64,000 nucleotides of DNA from Thermaurantiacus tibetensis (GTDB taxonomy: Bacteria > Pseudomonadota > Alphaproteobacteria > Sphingomonadales > Sphingomonadaceae): NCBI RefSeq assembly GCF_015354055.1, contig NZ_JACHTM010000004.1, forward strand, positions 124,001-188,000. The letters are read 5' to 3'. Of this stretch, positions 9,060 through 16,372 are shown piece by piece (position 1 is the stretch's first letter; every line of letters starts with the position of its first letter). Both the position numbers and the translations under genes were made by a program. The notes beneath the pieces were generated by a model. It was not told the origin of the DNA, ran no database searches, and worked only from the letters and a program-made list of their open reading frames with translations.

Positions 9060-9817
9060 TGTCCCAGGCCAGCCAGGTTCGCACATATGATCCCGCCGCC
9101 AGCGTCGTCTTCCGGAAGACAGAAGACGACTTTGGCGGTTTGTCGAACATGGCGTCTGGGTTTGAGCTGCTTGTGAACGGCGTCAAGATCCGCACGTCGG
9201 AAGCCCTCTATCAGGCTTGCCGCTTCCCGCATCTGCCGGATGTGCAGCGCATGATCATCGACCAGCACAGCCCGATGACGGCCAAGATGCGCAGCAAGCC
9301 GTTCCGCAAGGACTCGCGGCCGGACTGGGACGCGGTGCGCGTGAAGATCATGCGCTGGTGCCTGCGCGTGAAGCTGGCACAGAACTGGCGCGAGTTCGGC
9401 AGGCTGTTGCTGGCGACGGGAGACCGCCCCATCGTCGAGCAATCCCGCAAGGATGATTTTTGGGGCGCGAAGGTGGCCGAGGACGGCTCACTCGTCGGCA
9501 TGAACGTGCTGGGCCGCCTGCTGATGGAGCTTCGCGAGCAGATGAAGGGCGACGAGGCCGAGAGCCTTCGGGTCATCGAGCCGCTGGCGATCCCCGAGTT
9601 CCTATTGTTCCGCCAGCCCATCGAGGCGATTTGCGCCGCCGACGGTGGGGCGAAGCCGGTCGGGATCGAGCCGCACGCGGGGGACTGTCAGAGTCCGTTT
9701 GAGAATGGGTTGAAGCCTGTGCTGCGGCGTGATTCAAGCTTGGAATGTGGACCCGAGCGAGCCGTGGCCGGAGCGCCAATCTCGAGAAGCGCGCCAGGCG
9801 CTACCCGACTGATCTGA
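9059..9817 (+). CDS. NADAR-domain protein with IS-encoded C-terminal tail
   Basis: Residues 15-162 form a NADAR (YbiA-like) domain: the [13 protein letters not shown] entry, [18 protein letters not shown], and the active-site-type stretch [20 protein letters not shown] enzymes cleave N-glycosidic bonds, and some remove ADP-ribose from guanine or process riboflavin intermediates. The domain looks complete. From residue 212 the frame runs into IS copy 2 at 9691 and picks up about 41 foreign residues before the stop at 9815-9817, so the original C-terminus is lost. It is coupled by a 1-base overlap to the PRTase-like gene, implying one functional unit. Confidence 0.75.
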   Translation: MSQASQVRTYDPAASVVFRKTEDDFGGLSNMASGFELLVNGVKIRTSEALYQACRFPHLPDVQRMIIDQHSPMTAKMRSKPFRKDSRPDWDAVRVKIMRWCLRVKLAQNWREFGRLLLATGDRPIVEQSRKDDFWGAKVAEDGSLVGMNVLGRLLMELREQMKGDEAESLRVIEPLAIPEFLLFRQPIEAICAADGGAKPVGIEPHAGDCQSPFENGLKPVLRRDSSLECGPERAVAGAPISRSAPGATRLI

Positions 9818-10587
9818 CCGACGAGGAGTGGGTGATTGTGCAGCCGTTCCTGACGTCGCCTCCGAGGCGGGGGCGCAAGCCTGTGACCGACCTGCGCGAG
9901 GTGCTGAACGCGCTGCGCGATCTCGCGCGCACCGGCGGCGGATGGCGGATGCTGCCGAAGGATTTCCCGCCATGGCAGACGGTCCACTGGTGGTTCCGCC
10001 GCTTCGTGCGTCGCCTGTTGTTCCGCACGATCCACGACGTTGCACTGATGCTCGACCGCGCGCGCGACGGCCGCGAGGAAAGCCCGAGCGCGGGCATCGT
10101 CGACAGCCAGTCGGTCAAGGCACCGATGGCACAACCGCGCGGGTTCGACGCCGGCAAGAAGATCGTCGGGCGCAAGCGCCACATCGCGGTCGATACCGAC
10201 GGACGGCTGCTGATGGTCAACCTGACCGCTGCCGACATCTCCGACAGCGCAGGCGCCCAGGCCATGGTCGCTGCCGTTCGCCAGCGCTGGCCCTGGCTCA
10301 AGCACCTGTTCGCCGACGGAGCCTGCGACCGCACCAGGCTCATGGATGCCGCTGCCTACCGCGACTTCGTGCTGGAGATCGTCCGCAGGACCAATGCCGA
10401 ACCCGGCTTCAAGGTGCTGCCGCGCCGCTGGGTCGTCGAGCGGACGTTCGGCTGGCTGACGCGCTGGCGCAGGCTGGTGCGCGACGACGAACAGCGCCTC
10501 AAAGTGTCCGAAGCCATGATCCACGTGGCCATGGCAAGCCTCCTCTCGCGCCGCATCGCTCACCCGTGAACAATCTCAAACGGAGTC
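9691..10587 (+). mobile_element. IS5-family insertion sequence, copy 2
   Basis: The same 897-base element as at 7084, in the same orientation at a 2,607-base offset, with the same terminal repeats. Its left flank is TCA (from within the NADAR gene) and its right flank TGA, so its two own flanks do not match. This is expected if it entered the site as one arm of a composite transposon. Confidence 0.88.
9745..10569 (+). CDS. IS5-family transposase (copy 2)
   Basis: A 274-residue DDE transposase with the same sequence as copy 1, including D120, D191 and E232. It is intact. With the identical copy 1 it could mobilise each IS separately or the 3.5 kb composite as a whole. Confidence 0.92.
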   Translation: MWTRASRGRSANLEKRARRYPTDLTDEEWVIVQPFLTSPPRRGRKPVTDLREVLNALRDLARTGGGWRMLPKDFPPWQTVHWWFRRFVRRLLFRTIHDVALMLDRARDGREESPSAGIVDSQSVKAPMAQPRGFDAGKKIVGRKRHIAVDTDGRLLMVNLTAADISDSAGAQAMVAAVRQRWPWLKHLFADGACDRTRLMDAAAYRDFVLEIVRRTNAEPGFKVLPRRWVVERTFGWLTRWRRLVRDDEQRLKVSEAMIHVAMASLLSRRIAHP

Positions 10588-10590
10588 TGA
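10588..10590. repeat. Right target-site duplication of composite transposon
   Basis: TGA directly after IS copy 2, matching TGA at 7081-7083. Confidence 0.7.
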
Positions 10591-10630
10591 GGCCGGGCCG
10601 GGGCCGGGCTGACGTCCGCGGCACGAAAGG

Positions 10631-10682
10631 GCGGGGCGGACGGGCAGGGCGGACGGGCGGGGCGGACGGGCAGGGCGGACGG
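10631..10682. repeat. 26-bp tandem repeat, two perfect copies
   Basis: Two exact head-to-tail copies (10631-10656 and 10657-10682) of a 26-base unit starting GCGGGGCGGACGGGCAGGGC. They sit in the 268-base spacer between the transposon and the convergent SnoaL-like gene. The rest of that spacer is GC-rich with no gene or clear terminator. Confidence 0.85.
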
Positions 10683-10858
10683 AGGGCAGGGAGCGGAGAG
10701 CAGGCCGGGAGCCGGAGCCGGCGCTGGCCTGCGGGCGCTGCCGGTCGTCCGGACCCTTGCCGCACCTGCGTCGGGCTGGCGACCGTCCCCCGCGGCGATC
10801 GCGGCTGGGGGCCAGCGCACGCGGGCGGCGATAGGCGACGGGCGCGGGGCCCCGGGCG

Positions 10859-11266
10859 TCAGGCCTCGGCGGCCACCTCCGCCGTGTCGAAATAGTGGAT
10901 CCGGAGCTCGCGCAGCAGCCCGTCCTCGAACCGGCCGGCCTCGCAGATCGTCTGCGCGAAGGTGCGGCCCGTGCGCTTCGACGTCACCTCGAGCCGCACC
11001 ACCACCACGCCCCACTCGGCGCCCCCGGCGATGTCGAGGATCGTGACCCTGGCGCTCGCCCAGGTGCCGTACATGGCCTCGGCCACGCGCCGCAGCGCAT
11101 CGCGCCCCTTCCACTCCCCGCCATAGGGGATGGAGGGGGGCTCGACCACGGTGAAGGCGGGGTGGCAGCGGGCCTCGACCGCCGCCCAGTCGCGCTGCCC
11201 GGCCAGCCGGTAGATCGCGGCCAGCCGCGCGCCCGGCGTCTCCTCCCCGTCAGCGCTCGCCGTCAT
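10859..11266 (-). CDS. SnoaL/NTF2-like protein
   Basis: A 135-residue protein of the cone-shaped NTF2-like fold: an initial helix (GARLAAIYRLAGQRDWAAVE), a hydrophobic pocket strand with FTVVEPPSIPYGGEWKGRDALRRV, and C-terminal strands ending in LRIHYFDTAEV. Such proteins act as isomerases, cyclases or hydrolases, or simply bind ligands; the reaction is not predictable. Its ATG at 11266 overlaps the SDR stop by 4 bases (ATGA), so it is translated together with the upstream SDR gene. Confidence 0.7.
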   Translation of the reverse strand: MTASADGEETPGARLAAIYRLAGQRDWAAVEARCHPAFTVVEPPSIPYGGEWKGRDALRRVAEAMYGTWASARVTILDIAGGAEWGVVVVRLEVTSKRTGRTFAQTICEAGRFEDGLLRELRIHYFDTAEVAAEA

Positions 11267-12048
11267 GCGTCCCGCCCCGGCGGCACCGCACCCTGGGTCA
11301 CGGAGGCGGTGTTGTCCACGATGAAGCGCTGACCGGAGACGAAGGCGCTCTCGTCGGAGGCGAGATAGACCACGAGGTGGCCGATGTCCTCGGGCCGGCC
11401 GAGGCGGTTGCGGCCGGCGCTGTTCCCCGTCTCGGCCAGCGGGCGCAGGCCCGAGCGCGCCATCTTGTCGCCCATGGAGCGGACCATGGGGGTGTCGATC
11501 CCGGCCGGGTGGATGCTGTTGGCGCGGATGGGATAGCCCTGCTGGGCACAGTGGACGGCGGTCGCCCGCGTGTAGGCCTCGACCGCCCCCTTGGCCGCGC
11601 AGTAGGCCGCCACATAGGGCTCGCCGCACACCGAGGCGATGGACGCCATGTTGATGATCGAGCCGGAGCCGGCCCGGCGCATGGCGGGAATCGCATGCTT
11701 GGTGCCCCACACCACCCCCTCGACCGAGACCGCCATGATCCGGTGATAGTCGGCAGCCGTCACCGTCTCGGGCGTGCCGGGCTCGACCACGCCGGCGTTG
11801 TTGACGAGCACGTGAAGACCCCCAAGCTCGCGCTCGACCCGGGCCACGAGCTCGGCCCAGGCGGCCTCGTCGGTCACGTCGTGGCGCACGAAGAGGCCGC
11901 CGATCGCCGCGGCCACCGCCTCGCCGGCCGGGTCGACGTCGGTCACCACCACCTTCGCACCCTCGGCTGCCATGAGCCGCGCATCGGCCTCGCCGAGGCC
12001 CTTTGCGCCGCCCGTCACGATCGCCACCTTGCCGGCAAGGCGTCCCAT
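11263..12048 (-). CDS. Short-chain dehydrogenase/reductase
   Basis: A 261-residue classical SDR. It shows the Rossmann cofactor motif TGGAKGLG near residue 12, an Asp at the end of the second strand (VVVTDVD) pointing to NAD(H) preference, NNAG near residue 88, and the catalytic Ser and YCAAK (Y and K) around 140-156. It probably oxidises a secondary alcohol in the catabolic pathway. It lies first in a two-gene minus-strand operon with the SnoaL-like gene. Confidence 0.9.
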   Translation of the reverse strand: MGRLAGKVAIVTGGAKGLGEADARLMAAEGAKVVVTDVDPAGEAVAAAIGGLFVRHDVTDEAAWAELVARVERELGGLHVLVNNAGVVEPGTPETVTAADYHRIMAVSVEGVVWGTKHAIPAMRRAGSGSIINMASIASVCGEPYVAAYCAAKGAVEAYTRATAVHCAQQGYPIRANSIHPAGIDTPMVRSMGDKMARSGLRPLAETGNSAGRNRLGRPEDIGHLVVYLASDESAFVSGQRFIVDNTASVTQGAVPPGRDA

Positions 12049-12159
12049 CCCATCCCTCCGCTCTGTCCCTCGTGGCCCGTTTCACACCACGACGGGCAGG
12101 CAACCCAAGCTCCGAGAAGTGATGGACCGGGGGGCGCCGGGCCCCGCTCCCGATTGCGG

Positions 12160-12375
12160 CTAGTGGCCGCCGGCCTCGAGAAGCGCGCCGGCGGCCAGCC
12201 GGAACCGGCGGTCGCAGTAGGGGCAGTCCACGTAGCCGCGGGAGTCGATCTCGAGGAACACCCGCGGGTGGCCCAGCGCCCCCTCGCCGCCATCGCACCA
12301 GACGCGGCGCGAGGTCACCTCCACCGTCTCCGGCGGCGGCGGCACCTCGGGCAACGCATCGCGCGGGTCTCGCAT
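12160..12375 (-). CDS. Zinc-finger CHCC domain protein (NDUFS6-like)
   Basis: A 71-residue protein with the zf-CHCC signature: a Cys at about residue 27, then GHPRVFLEID, and a final CPYC about 24 residues on. The family includes the small zinc-binding subunit of complex I and short stand-alone proteins of alphaproteobacteria. The ATG at 12375 has no clear ribosome-binding site; instead a promoter-like pair ends 8 bases upstream, suggesting a leaderless transcript. Confidence 0.8.
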   Translation of the reverse strand: MRDPRDALPEVPPPPETVEVTSRRVWCDGGEGALGHPRVFLEIDSRGYVDCPYCDRRFRLAAGALLEAGGH

Positions 12376-12383
12376 GGTTCCGG

Positions 12384-12412
12384 CCTTAGGGACGCGCCGG
12401 CGCACGAGGCAA
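12384..12412 (-). promoter_or_regulatory. Promoter for the zinc-finger gene (leaderless arrangement)
   Basis: Read on the minus strand: TTGCCT (12412-12407), a 17-base spacer, and CTAAGG (12389-12384). The ATG begins only 8 bases after the second hexamer, so transcription would start at or next to the start codon. Confidence 0.5.
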
Positions 12413-12570
12413 GGGGCAGGCGCGTGCGCACGGAGTGCGGCACCCATGCAACGCCCGCCAGCGCAGTCGCCTCGGGCCGGCACCTTCACGGTTTCGTCAC
12501 GAGTCCGTCGCTGCACTGCAACAAGGCCACGCCATCGGCGCCGTCCGCAGCTTCACCCATGGAGACGACC

Positions 12571-14907
12571 ATGCGCCTTTCCCCCCGCGCCGGCCTTCTT
12601 GCCGCCGCCCTGCCGTTCGCGACGCCAGCCATGGCCCAGGCGCAGCCGCAGGCCGCGGCGGCCGACGAACTCGTGTTCGGCGGCGAGATCGTGGTCACGG
12701 CCCAGAAGAGCGAGCAGCGCCTCGTCGACGTGCCCGTCACCATCACCGCCAACACCGGCGCGCAGCTGCAGCGCATCGGCGTCACCCAGTTCGACCAGCT
12801 CTCGGCCTTCGTGCCTGGCCTCAACATCCAGGAGCAGTCGCCCAACAACCCGGGCTTCGTCATCCGCGGCATCACCTCGGATTCGGGCTCGGCGCAGGAG
12901 GCGGCCCGCGTGACCGTCTATTACAACGGGATCGACGTCTCCCGCTCGCGGGGCTCCTACTTCGACCTCTTCGACATCGAGCGGGTGGAAGTGGTGAAGG
13001 GCCCGCAGGCGACGCTGTTCGGCACTGCGGCCGCGATCGGCGCCGTCTCGGTCATTCCGGCGCCGGTGGTCGAGGGCGTGGCGGGCGAAGCGCGCGGCGC
13101 CATCGGCAACTTCGGCCAGCGCCAGCTCTCCGGCTTCCTGAACGGCGGCGGCGAGACGTTCGGCGTGCGGATCGCCGCCGCCTACAAGACCCGCGACGGC
13201 GTGGTCCGGAACATCGCCGGCGAGCCGGGGTCGCAGAACCCGGGCGGGATCGACCAGCGCAACCTGAACGGCCAGGACCAGGCGGGCTTCCGCGCGTCGG
13301 TCATGCTGCGGCCGGTGCCCGACCTCCGGCTCGACCTCGTCTTCACCTACGACGGCCAGCGGGCCCCCGGCACTGCCTTCAAGTCGGGCACCTTCCGGCC
13401 CACCGGCGGCGACACCTCGCCCTACACCTTCGCCGAGCTCGCCGGCTCGCCTTTCTCGAAGGAGGTGCTCGGCGCCGAGAAGCTGGGGCTCACCCGCAAC
13501 GTCTATGACGTGAACCTCACCGCCCGCTTCGCCCGGCCCGACAGCCCGTGGAGCTACACCGCGATCACTGGCTGGCGGAAGTTCGACAGCCTCGAGGTGT
13601 TCGACGCCGACGGCTCGCAGGCCTGGTATCTCGAGTTCGCCGAGGACGCCCGCGGCGAGCAGATCAGCCACGAGAGCCGGGTGAACTACGCCTCCGGCCG
13701 GCTGCGCGCCTTCGCCGGCTTCAACGTCTTCCACGAGTCGGGCACGCAGGCCGTTCCCTTCTCGACCGAGGAGGGCATCTACCTCCAGTGCGCGGCCCGG
13801 CTCATCCCCGGCCTGCCCTGCGTCGATGCCAACGGCGTGGTGCAGGCAAGGAACGCCACCCGCATCCTGACCGGCGGCGCGGTTTCGGTGCTGCCCTACC
13901 GCGCGCTGTTCCGGAATGGCGGGGAGATCACCAACTGGAGCCTGTTCGCCGACGTCACCTATGCGGTGACCGACCGGCTCGAGCTCTCGGCCGGCCTGCG
14001 GTATCTCCGCGAGACGCGCCAGAGCAGCTACTTCGCCGACCAGCCGCCCTCGGTCATCTCCCGGGCGCCGCTCCTCCCCTTCGCCTCGACCGACGGCCAG
14101 ACCTTCACGGCGGAAGGCAAGAACGACGCGATCCTGCCGCGCGCCAACCTCCTCTTCCGCGCGACCGACGACATCAACCTCTACGCCACCTTCGGCAAGG
14201 GCCGGCGCCCGCCCATCGTCCAGCTCTCGGCCGCGCGGCCGCGGCCCGGGGGGCCCTCCGTGCCGCTTCGGCGCGACGTGCCCGCCGAGATCGTCTGGAA
14301 CTACGAGGGCGGGGTGAAGGGCCGGTTCGGACCGCTTTCGGGCACGCTCGGCATCTTCTACCAGACCTACGACAACTTCCAGGTGACGGTGAACGAGGGC
14401 GGCCAGCTGGTCACGCGCAATGCAGGGTCGGCCAGCAACTTCGGGGTGGAGACCGAACTCAGCTGGACCGCCAGCCGCAACCTCACCCTGTTCGGCAACG
14501 CCGCCTACATCGACGCGGCGATCGACGACAAGCCGGAGAACGGCATCTTCGCCGGCAACCGCTTCCGGCTGCAGGCGAAGTGGCAGGCCTCGGGCGGGCT
14601 CGACGCGCGGCTCCCCGTCTCGGAGCAGTTCCAGCTCTTCCTGACGCCCACGGCCACCTACCAGTCGAGCCTGTTCTTCGAGCTGCCCAACCGGCCGCTC
14701 ATCTCGGAAGGGCCGGTCGCGCTCCTCAACATCCGCGGGGGAGTCGAGACGCGCGACGGCCGCTGGCAGCTCCTCGGCTTCGCCAGGAACGCGCTCAACA
14801 AGGAGTATCTCATCGACGCAGGGAACACCGGCGGCGCCTTCGGCATCCCGACCTTCATCCGCGGGCTTCCCGCCCTCTACGGCGCGGAGCTCGCCTTCCG
14901 GTTCTGA
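12571..14907 (+). CDS. TonB-dependent outer-membrane receptor
   Basis: A 778-residue receptor. A signal peptide (MRLSPRAGLLAAALPFATPAMA) is followed by a short linker and a TonB-box-like segment (FGGEIVVTAQKSEQ). The plug domain follows with IEVVKGPQATLFG-type features around residue 150, and the C-terminal beta-barrel ends in the aromatic YGAELAFRF. The start at 12571 is preferred over the ATG at 12559 because GGAGA lies 6 bases before it and it gives a clean signal peptide. It presumably imports the substrate of the surrounding pathway; it is of the IroN/catabolic type rather than an obvious siderophore receptor. Confidence 0.9.
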   Translation: MRLSPRAGLLAAALPFATPAMAQAQPQAAAADELVFGGEIVVTAQKSEQRLVDVPVTITANTGAQLQRIGVTQFDQLSAFVPGLNIQEQSPNNPGFVIRGITSDSGSAQEAARVTVYYNGIDVSRSRGSYFDLFDIERVEVVKGPQATLFGTAAAIGAVSVIPAPVVEGVAGEARGAIGNFGQRQLSGFLNGGGETFGVRIAAAYKTRDGVVRNIAGEPGSQNPGGIDQRNLNGQDQAGFRASVMLRPVPDLRLDLVFTYDGQRAPGTAFKSGTFRPTGGDTSPYTFAELAGSPFSKEVLGAEKLGLTRNVYDVNLTARFARPDSPWSYTAITGWRKFDSLEVFDADGSQAWYLEFAEDARGEQISHESRVNYASGRLRAFAGFNVFHESGTQAVPFSTEEGIYLQCAARLIPGLPCVDANGVVQARNATRILTGGAVSVLPYRALFRNGGEITNWSLFADVTYAVTDRLELSAGLRYLRETRQSSYFADQPPSVISRAPLLPFASTDGQTFTAEGKNDAILPRANLLFRATDDINLYATFGKGRRPPIVQLSAARPRPGGPSVPLRRDVPAEIVWNYEGGVKGRFGPLSGTLGIFYQTYDNFQVTVNEGGQLVTRNAGSASNFGVETELSWTASRNLTLFGNAAYIDAAIDDKPENGIFAGNRFRLQAKWQASGGLDARLPVSEQFQLFLTPTATYQSSLFFELPNRPLISEGPVALLNIRGGVETRDGRWQLLGFARNALNKEYLIDAGNTGGAFGIPTFIRGLPALYGAELAFRF

Positions 14908-14946
14908 CGCCCGGCAGCACCCGACCCGACGACCCTCTGCCGGCCT

Positions 14947-14978
14947 GCCGTTCGTCGTCCGGGACCCGCCGTTCGTCG
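14947..14978 (+). promoter_or_regulatory. Direct-repeat pair GCCGTTCGTCG, candidate LytTR-type site
   Basis: GCCGTTCGTCG occurs at 14947-14957 and again at 14968-14978, exactly 21 bases apart. LytTR-domain regulators are known to bind 9-base direct repeats separated by about 12 bases. The same TTCGTCG core with the same pitch recurs at 17585-17614, and a LytTR regulator lies between the two sites. It lies downstream of the receptor stop and upstream of the UrcA gene. Confidence 0.45.
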
Positions 14979-15070
14979 AAGGCGCGCGCCATCCGCCGAC
15001 TCTGAAGGAGCACTCGTCGAGAGGCACGCGCGGGGCCGGGGGGCACGTGGCACAACGCGGTCATGGCGCT

Positions 15071-15106
15071 GCCGGGGGCGGGTTCCCCCCTCTCCCCGCC
15101 CCCGGC
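15071..15106. other. Perfect 12-bp stem-loop upstream of the UrcA gene
   Basis: GCCGGGGGCGGG (15071-15082) pairs perfectly with CCCGCCCCCGGC (15095-15106) around a 12-base C-rich loop. It has no T-run, so it is not an ordinary terminator; it could be a 5' leader structure of the UrcA mRNA or the 3' end of the receptor transcript. Confidence 0.5.
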
Positions 15107-15136
15107 AGGTCAGCCACACGCCACAGGAGACCAGCC

Positions 15137-15493
15137 ATGACCACCCGACCCCGCATCATCGTTCCCGCCCTCCTCGCCGCGCTCGCCGCGACCGGGCTTC
15201 AGACCGCGGCGTTCGCCGCACCGGCCGAGGCGCGCAACGCCAGCGTGTCCTACGCCGGGCTCGACCTCGCCTCCGCCGAAGGCCAGCGCAGCTTCGACGA
15301 ACGGATCGCCCGCGCCGTCGAGCAGGTCTGCGACGACGGCAGCCGCAGCCTTGCCGCGATGCAGCGCCGCAGGGCCTGCGCGGCCGAGACCCGCGCGGCG
15401 GTGACCGTGGTGCGCGACCAGCTCGTCGCCAACGCGGTGGCCGGCGCCGCCCGCCAGGCGGCCCGGCGCCAGCCGGCCGCCGCGGTCGACTGA
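15137..15493 (+). CDS. UrcA family protein
   Basis: A 118-residue secreted protein with a signal peptide of about 28 residues ending in AAFAAPAEA. The mature part carries the family's SVSYAGLDLASAEGQRSFDERIARAVEQVC segment and two further cysteines. UrcA proteins are small periplasmic proteins of alphaproteobacteria, named after a uranium-responsive Caulobacter gene; the biochemical role is unknown. GGAGA precedes the start. A strong terminator follows, so it is probably monocistronic. It may be controlled by the neighbouring LytTR system. Confidence 0.8.
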   Translation: MTTRPRIIVPALLAALAATGLQTAAFAAPAEARNASVSYAGLDLASAEGQRSFDERIARAVEQVCDDGSRSLAAMQRRRACAAETRAAVTVVRDQLVANAVAGAARQAARRQPAAAVD

Positions 15494-15522
15494 CCCGCTC
15501 CCTCCGCCTCCCGGCCCTCCCG

Positions 15523-15562
15523 AGCCCCGCCCGGCACCCCCGCCGGGCGGGGCTTTCCGTTT
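15523..15562 (+). terminator. Rho-independent terminator of the UrcA gene
   Basis: A perfect 13-base stem, AGCCCCGCCCGGC (15523-15535) with GCCGGGCGGGGCT (15542-15554), a 6-base loop, then TTCCGTTT. It stands between the convergent UrcA and response-regulator genes. Confidence 0.8.
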
Positions 15563-15591
15563 GCGCCGCCACGAAGGCGCCCCCGGGGCGC

Positions 15592-16353
15592 TCAGGCGCG
15601 GTCGAGGAGGGCGGCCTTGGCGGCGGCCAGATAGGTGCGGCCGATCCGCACCTGCACGCCGCCCGCGAGCTCGACGGCCCAGTTGCCCTGGCCGTCGTGG
15701 ACAAGGCGGGCGATCGCGCCGCGGCGGACGATGGCGCCGCGATGCACGCGCAGGAATGCGGCCGGGTCAAGCCGGGCCTCGAGTGCCGAGATGGTCTCGA
15801 GGATGAGGAAGCTCCGGCTGCCGACGTGGAGCCGCATGTAGTCGCGCTCGGCCTCGATCCAGTCGATCGCGCCGACCTCGAGGCGCACGAGCTCGCCCCG
15901 GTTGGGAACCCAGAGCTCGGCGAGATGGGGCGAGGGCGCGGAGGGCGCCGGCACGGCCAAGGGCGGCGGCGCATGCCGCCGCTCGCGCACCCGCTCGACC
16001 GCGCGGGCGAGCCGGTCGGGGGCGACCGGCTTCATGAGATAGTCGACGGCATCGGCATCGAAGGCGGCGACGGCGAAGCCGTCGAAGGCGGTGACGAAGA
16101 CGATGGCCGGGCGCCGGGGCCGTGCCGCAAGCGCCGCGGCCACCTCCATGCCCGACATGCCCGGCATGGCGATGTCGAGGAACAGGAGGTCCGGGTCGAG
16201 CGCGTCGACGAGGCGCAGCGCGGCTTCGCCGTCGGCGGCCGTGCCCACCAGCTGCAGCGCGGCAAGCCGCGCGCAGAGGATCTGGAGCCGCTCGACGGCA
16301 AGCGGCTCGTCATCGACGATGAGGGTCCTGAGCGGCACCGTCTGCCCCGTCAC
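15592..16353 (-). CDS. LytTR-family response regulator
   Basis: A 253-residue two-component regulator. The receiver domain (about 8-128) has acidic residues DDE at 14-16, phospho-acceptor D60 in LLFLDIAMPGMSG, and a conserved Lys in YLMKPV. A Pro/Ala-rich linker leads to a LytTR DNA-binding domain (about 150-250) with WIEAERDYMRLHV and FLRVHRGAIVR motifs. It lies 19 bases downstream of its cognate LytS-type kinase gene and would bind direct repeats, candidates for which are at 14947 and 17585. Confidence 0.92.
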   Translation of the reverse strand: MTGQTVPLRTLIVDDEPLAVERLQILCARLAALQLVGTAADGEAALRLVDALDPDLLFLDIAMPGMSGMEVAAALAARPRRPAIVFVTAFDGFAVAAFDADAVDYLMKPVAPDRLARAVERVRERRHAPPPLAVPAPSAPSPHLAELWVPNRGELVRLEVGAIDWIEAERDYMRLHVGSRSFLILETISALEARLDPAAFLRVHRGAIVRRGAIARLVHDGQGNWAVELAGGVQVRIGRTYLAAAKAALLDRA

Positions 16354-16372
16354 GCGCGCGACCGGCTGGCCT

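Larger units (their letters stand above)
7084..10587. mobile_element. Composite transposon with two IS5-family copies
   Basis: Two directly repeated 897-base IS copies (7084-7980 and 9691-10587) enclose 1,710 bases of cargo. The outer flanks match (TGA on both sides) while the inner left flank of copy 2 is TCA, which fits transposition of the whole unit rather than two independent insertions. Joining the flanks restores an uninterrupted end to the Rieske gene followed by a GGCCGGG tract, the same context seen after other stop codons here. The cargo has visibly lower GC than the host genes, suggesting foreign origin. The encoded transposases are identical, suggesting recent activity. Confidence 0.85.

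Noticed and set aside
12553-15027. An 824-codon minus-strand frame opposite the first TonB receptor
   Set aside because: Same reason: compositional artefact opposite a well-supported receptor.
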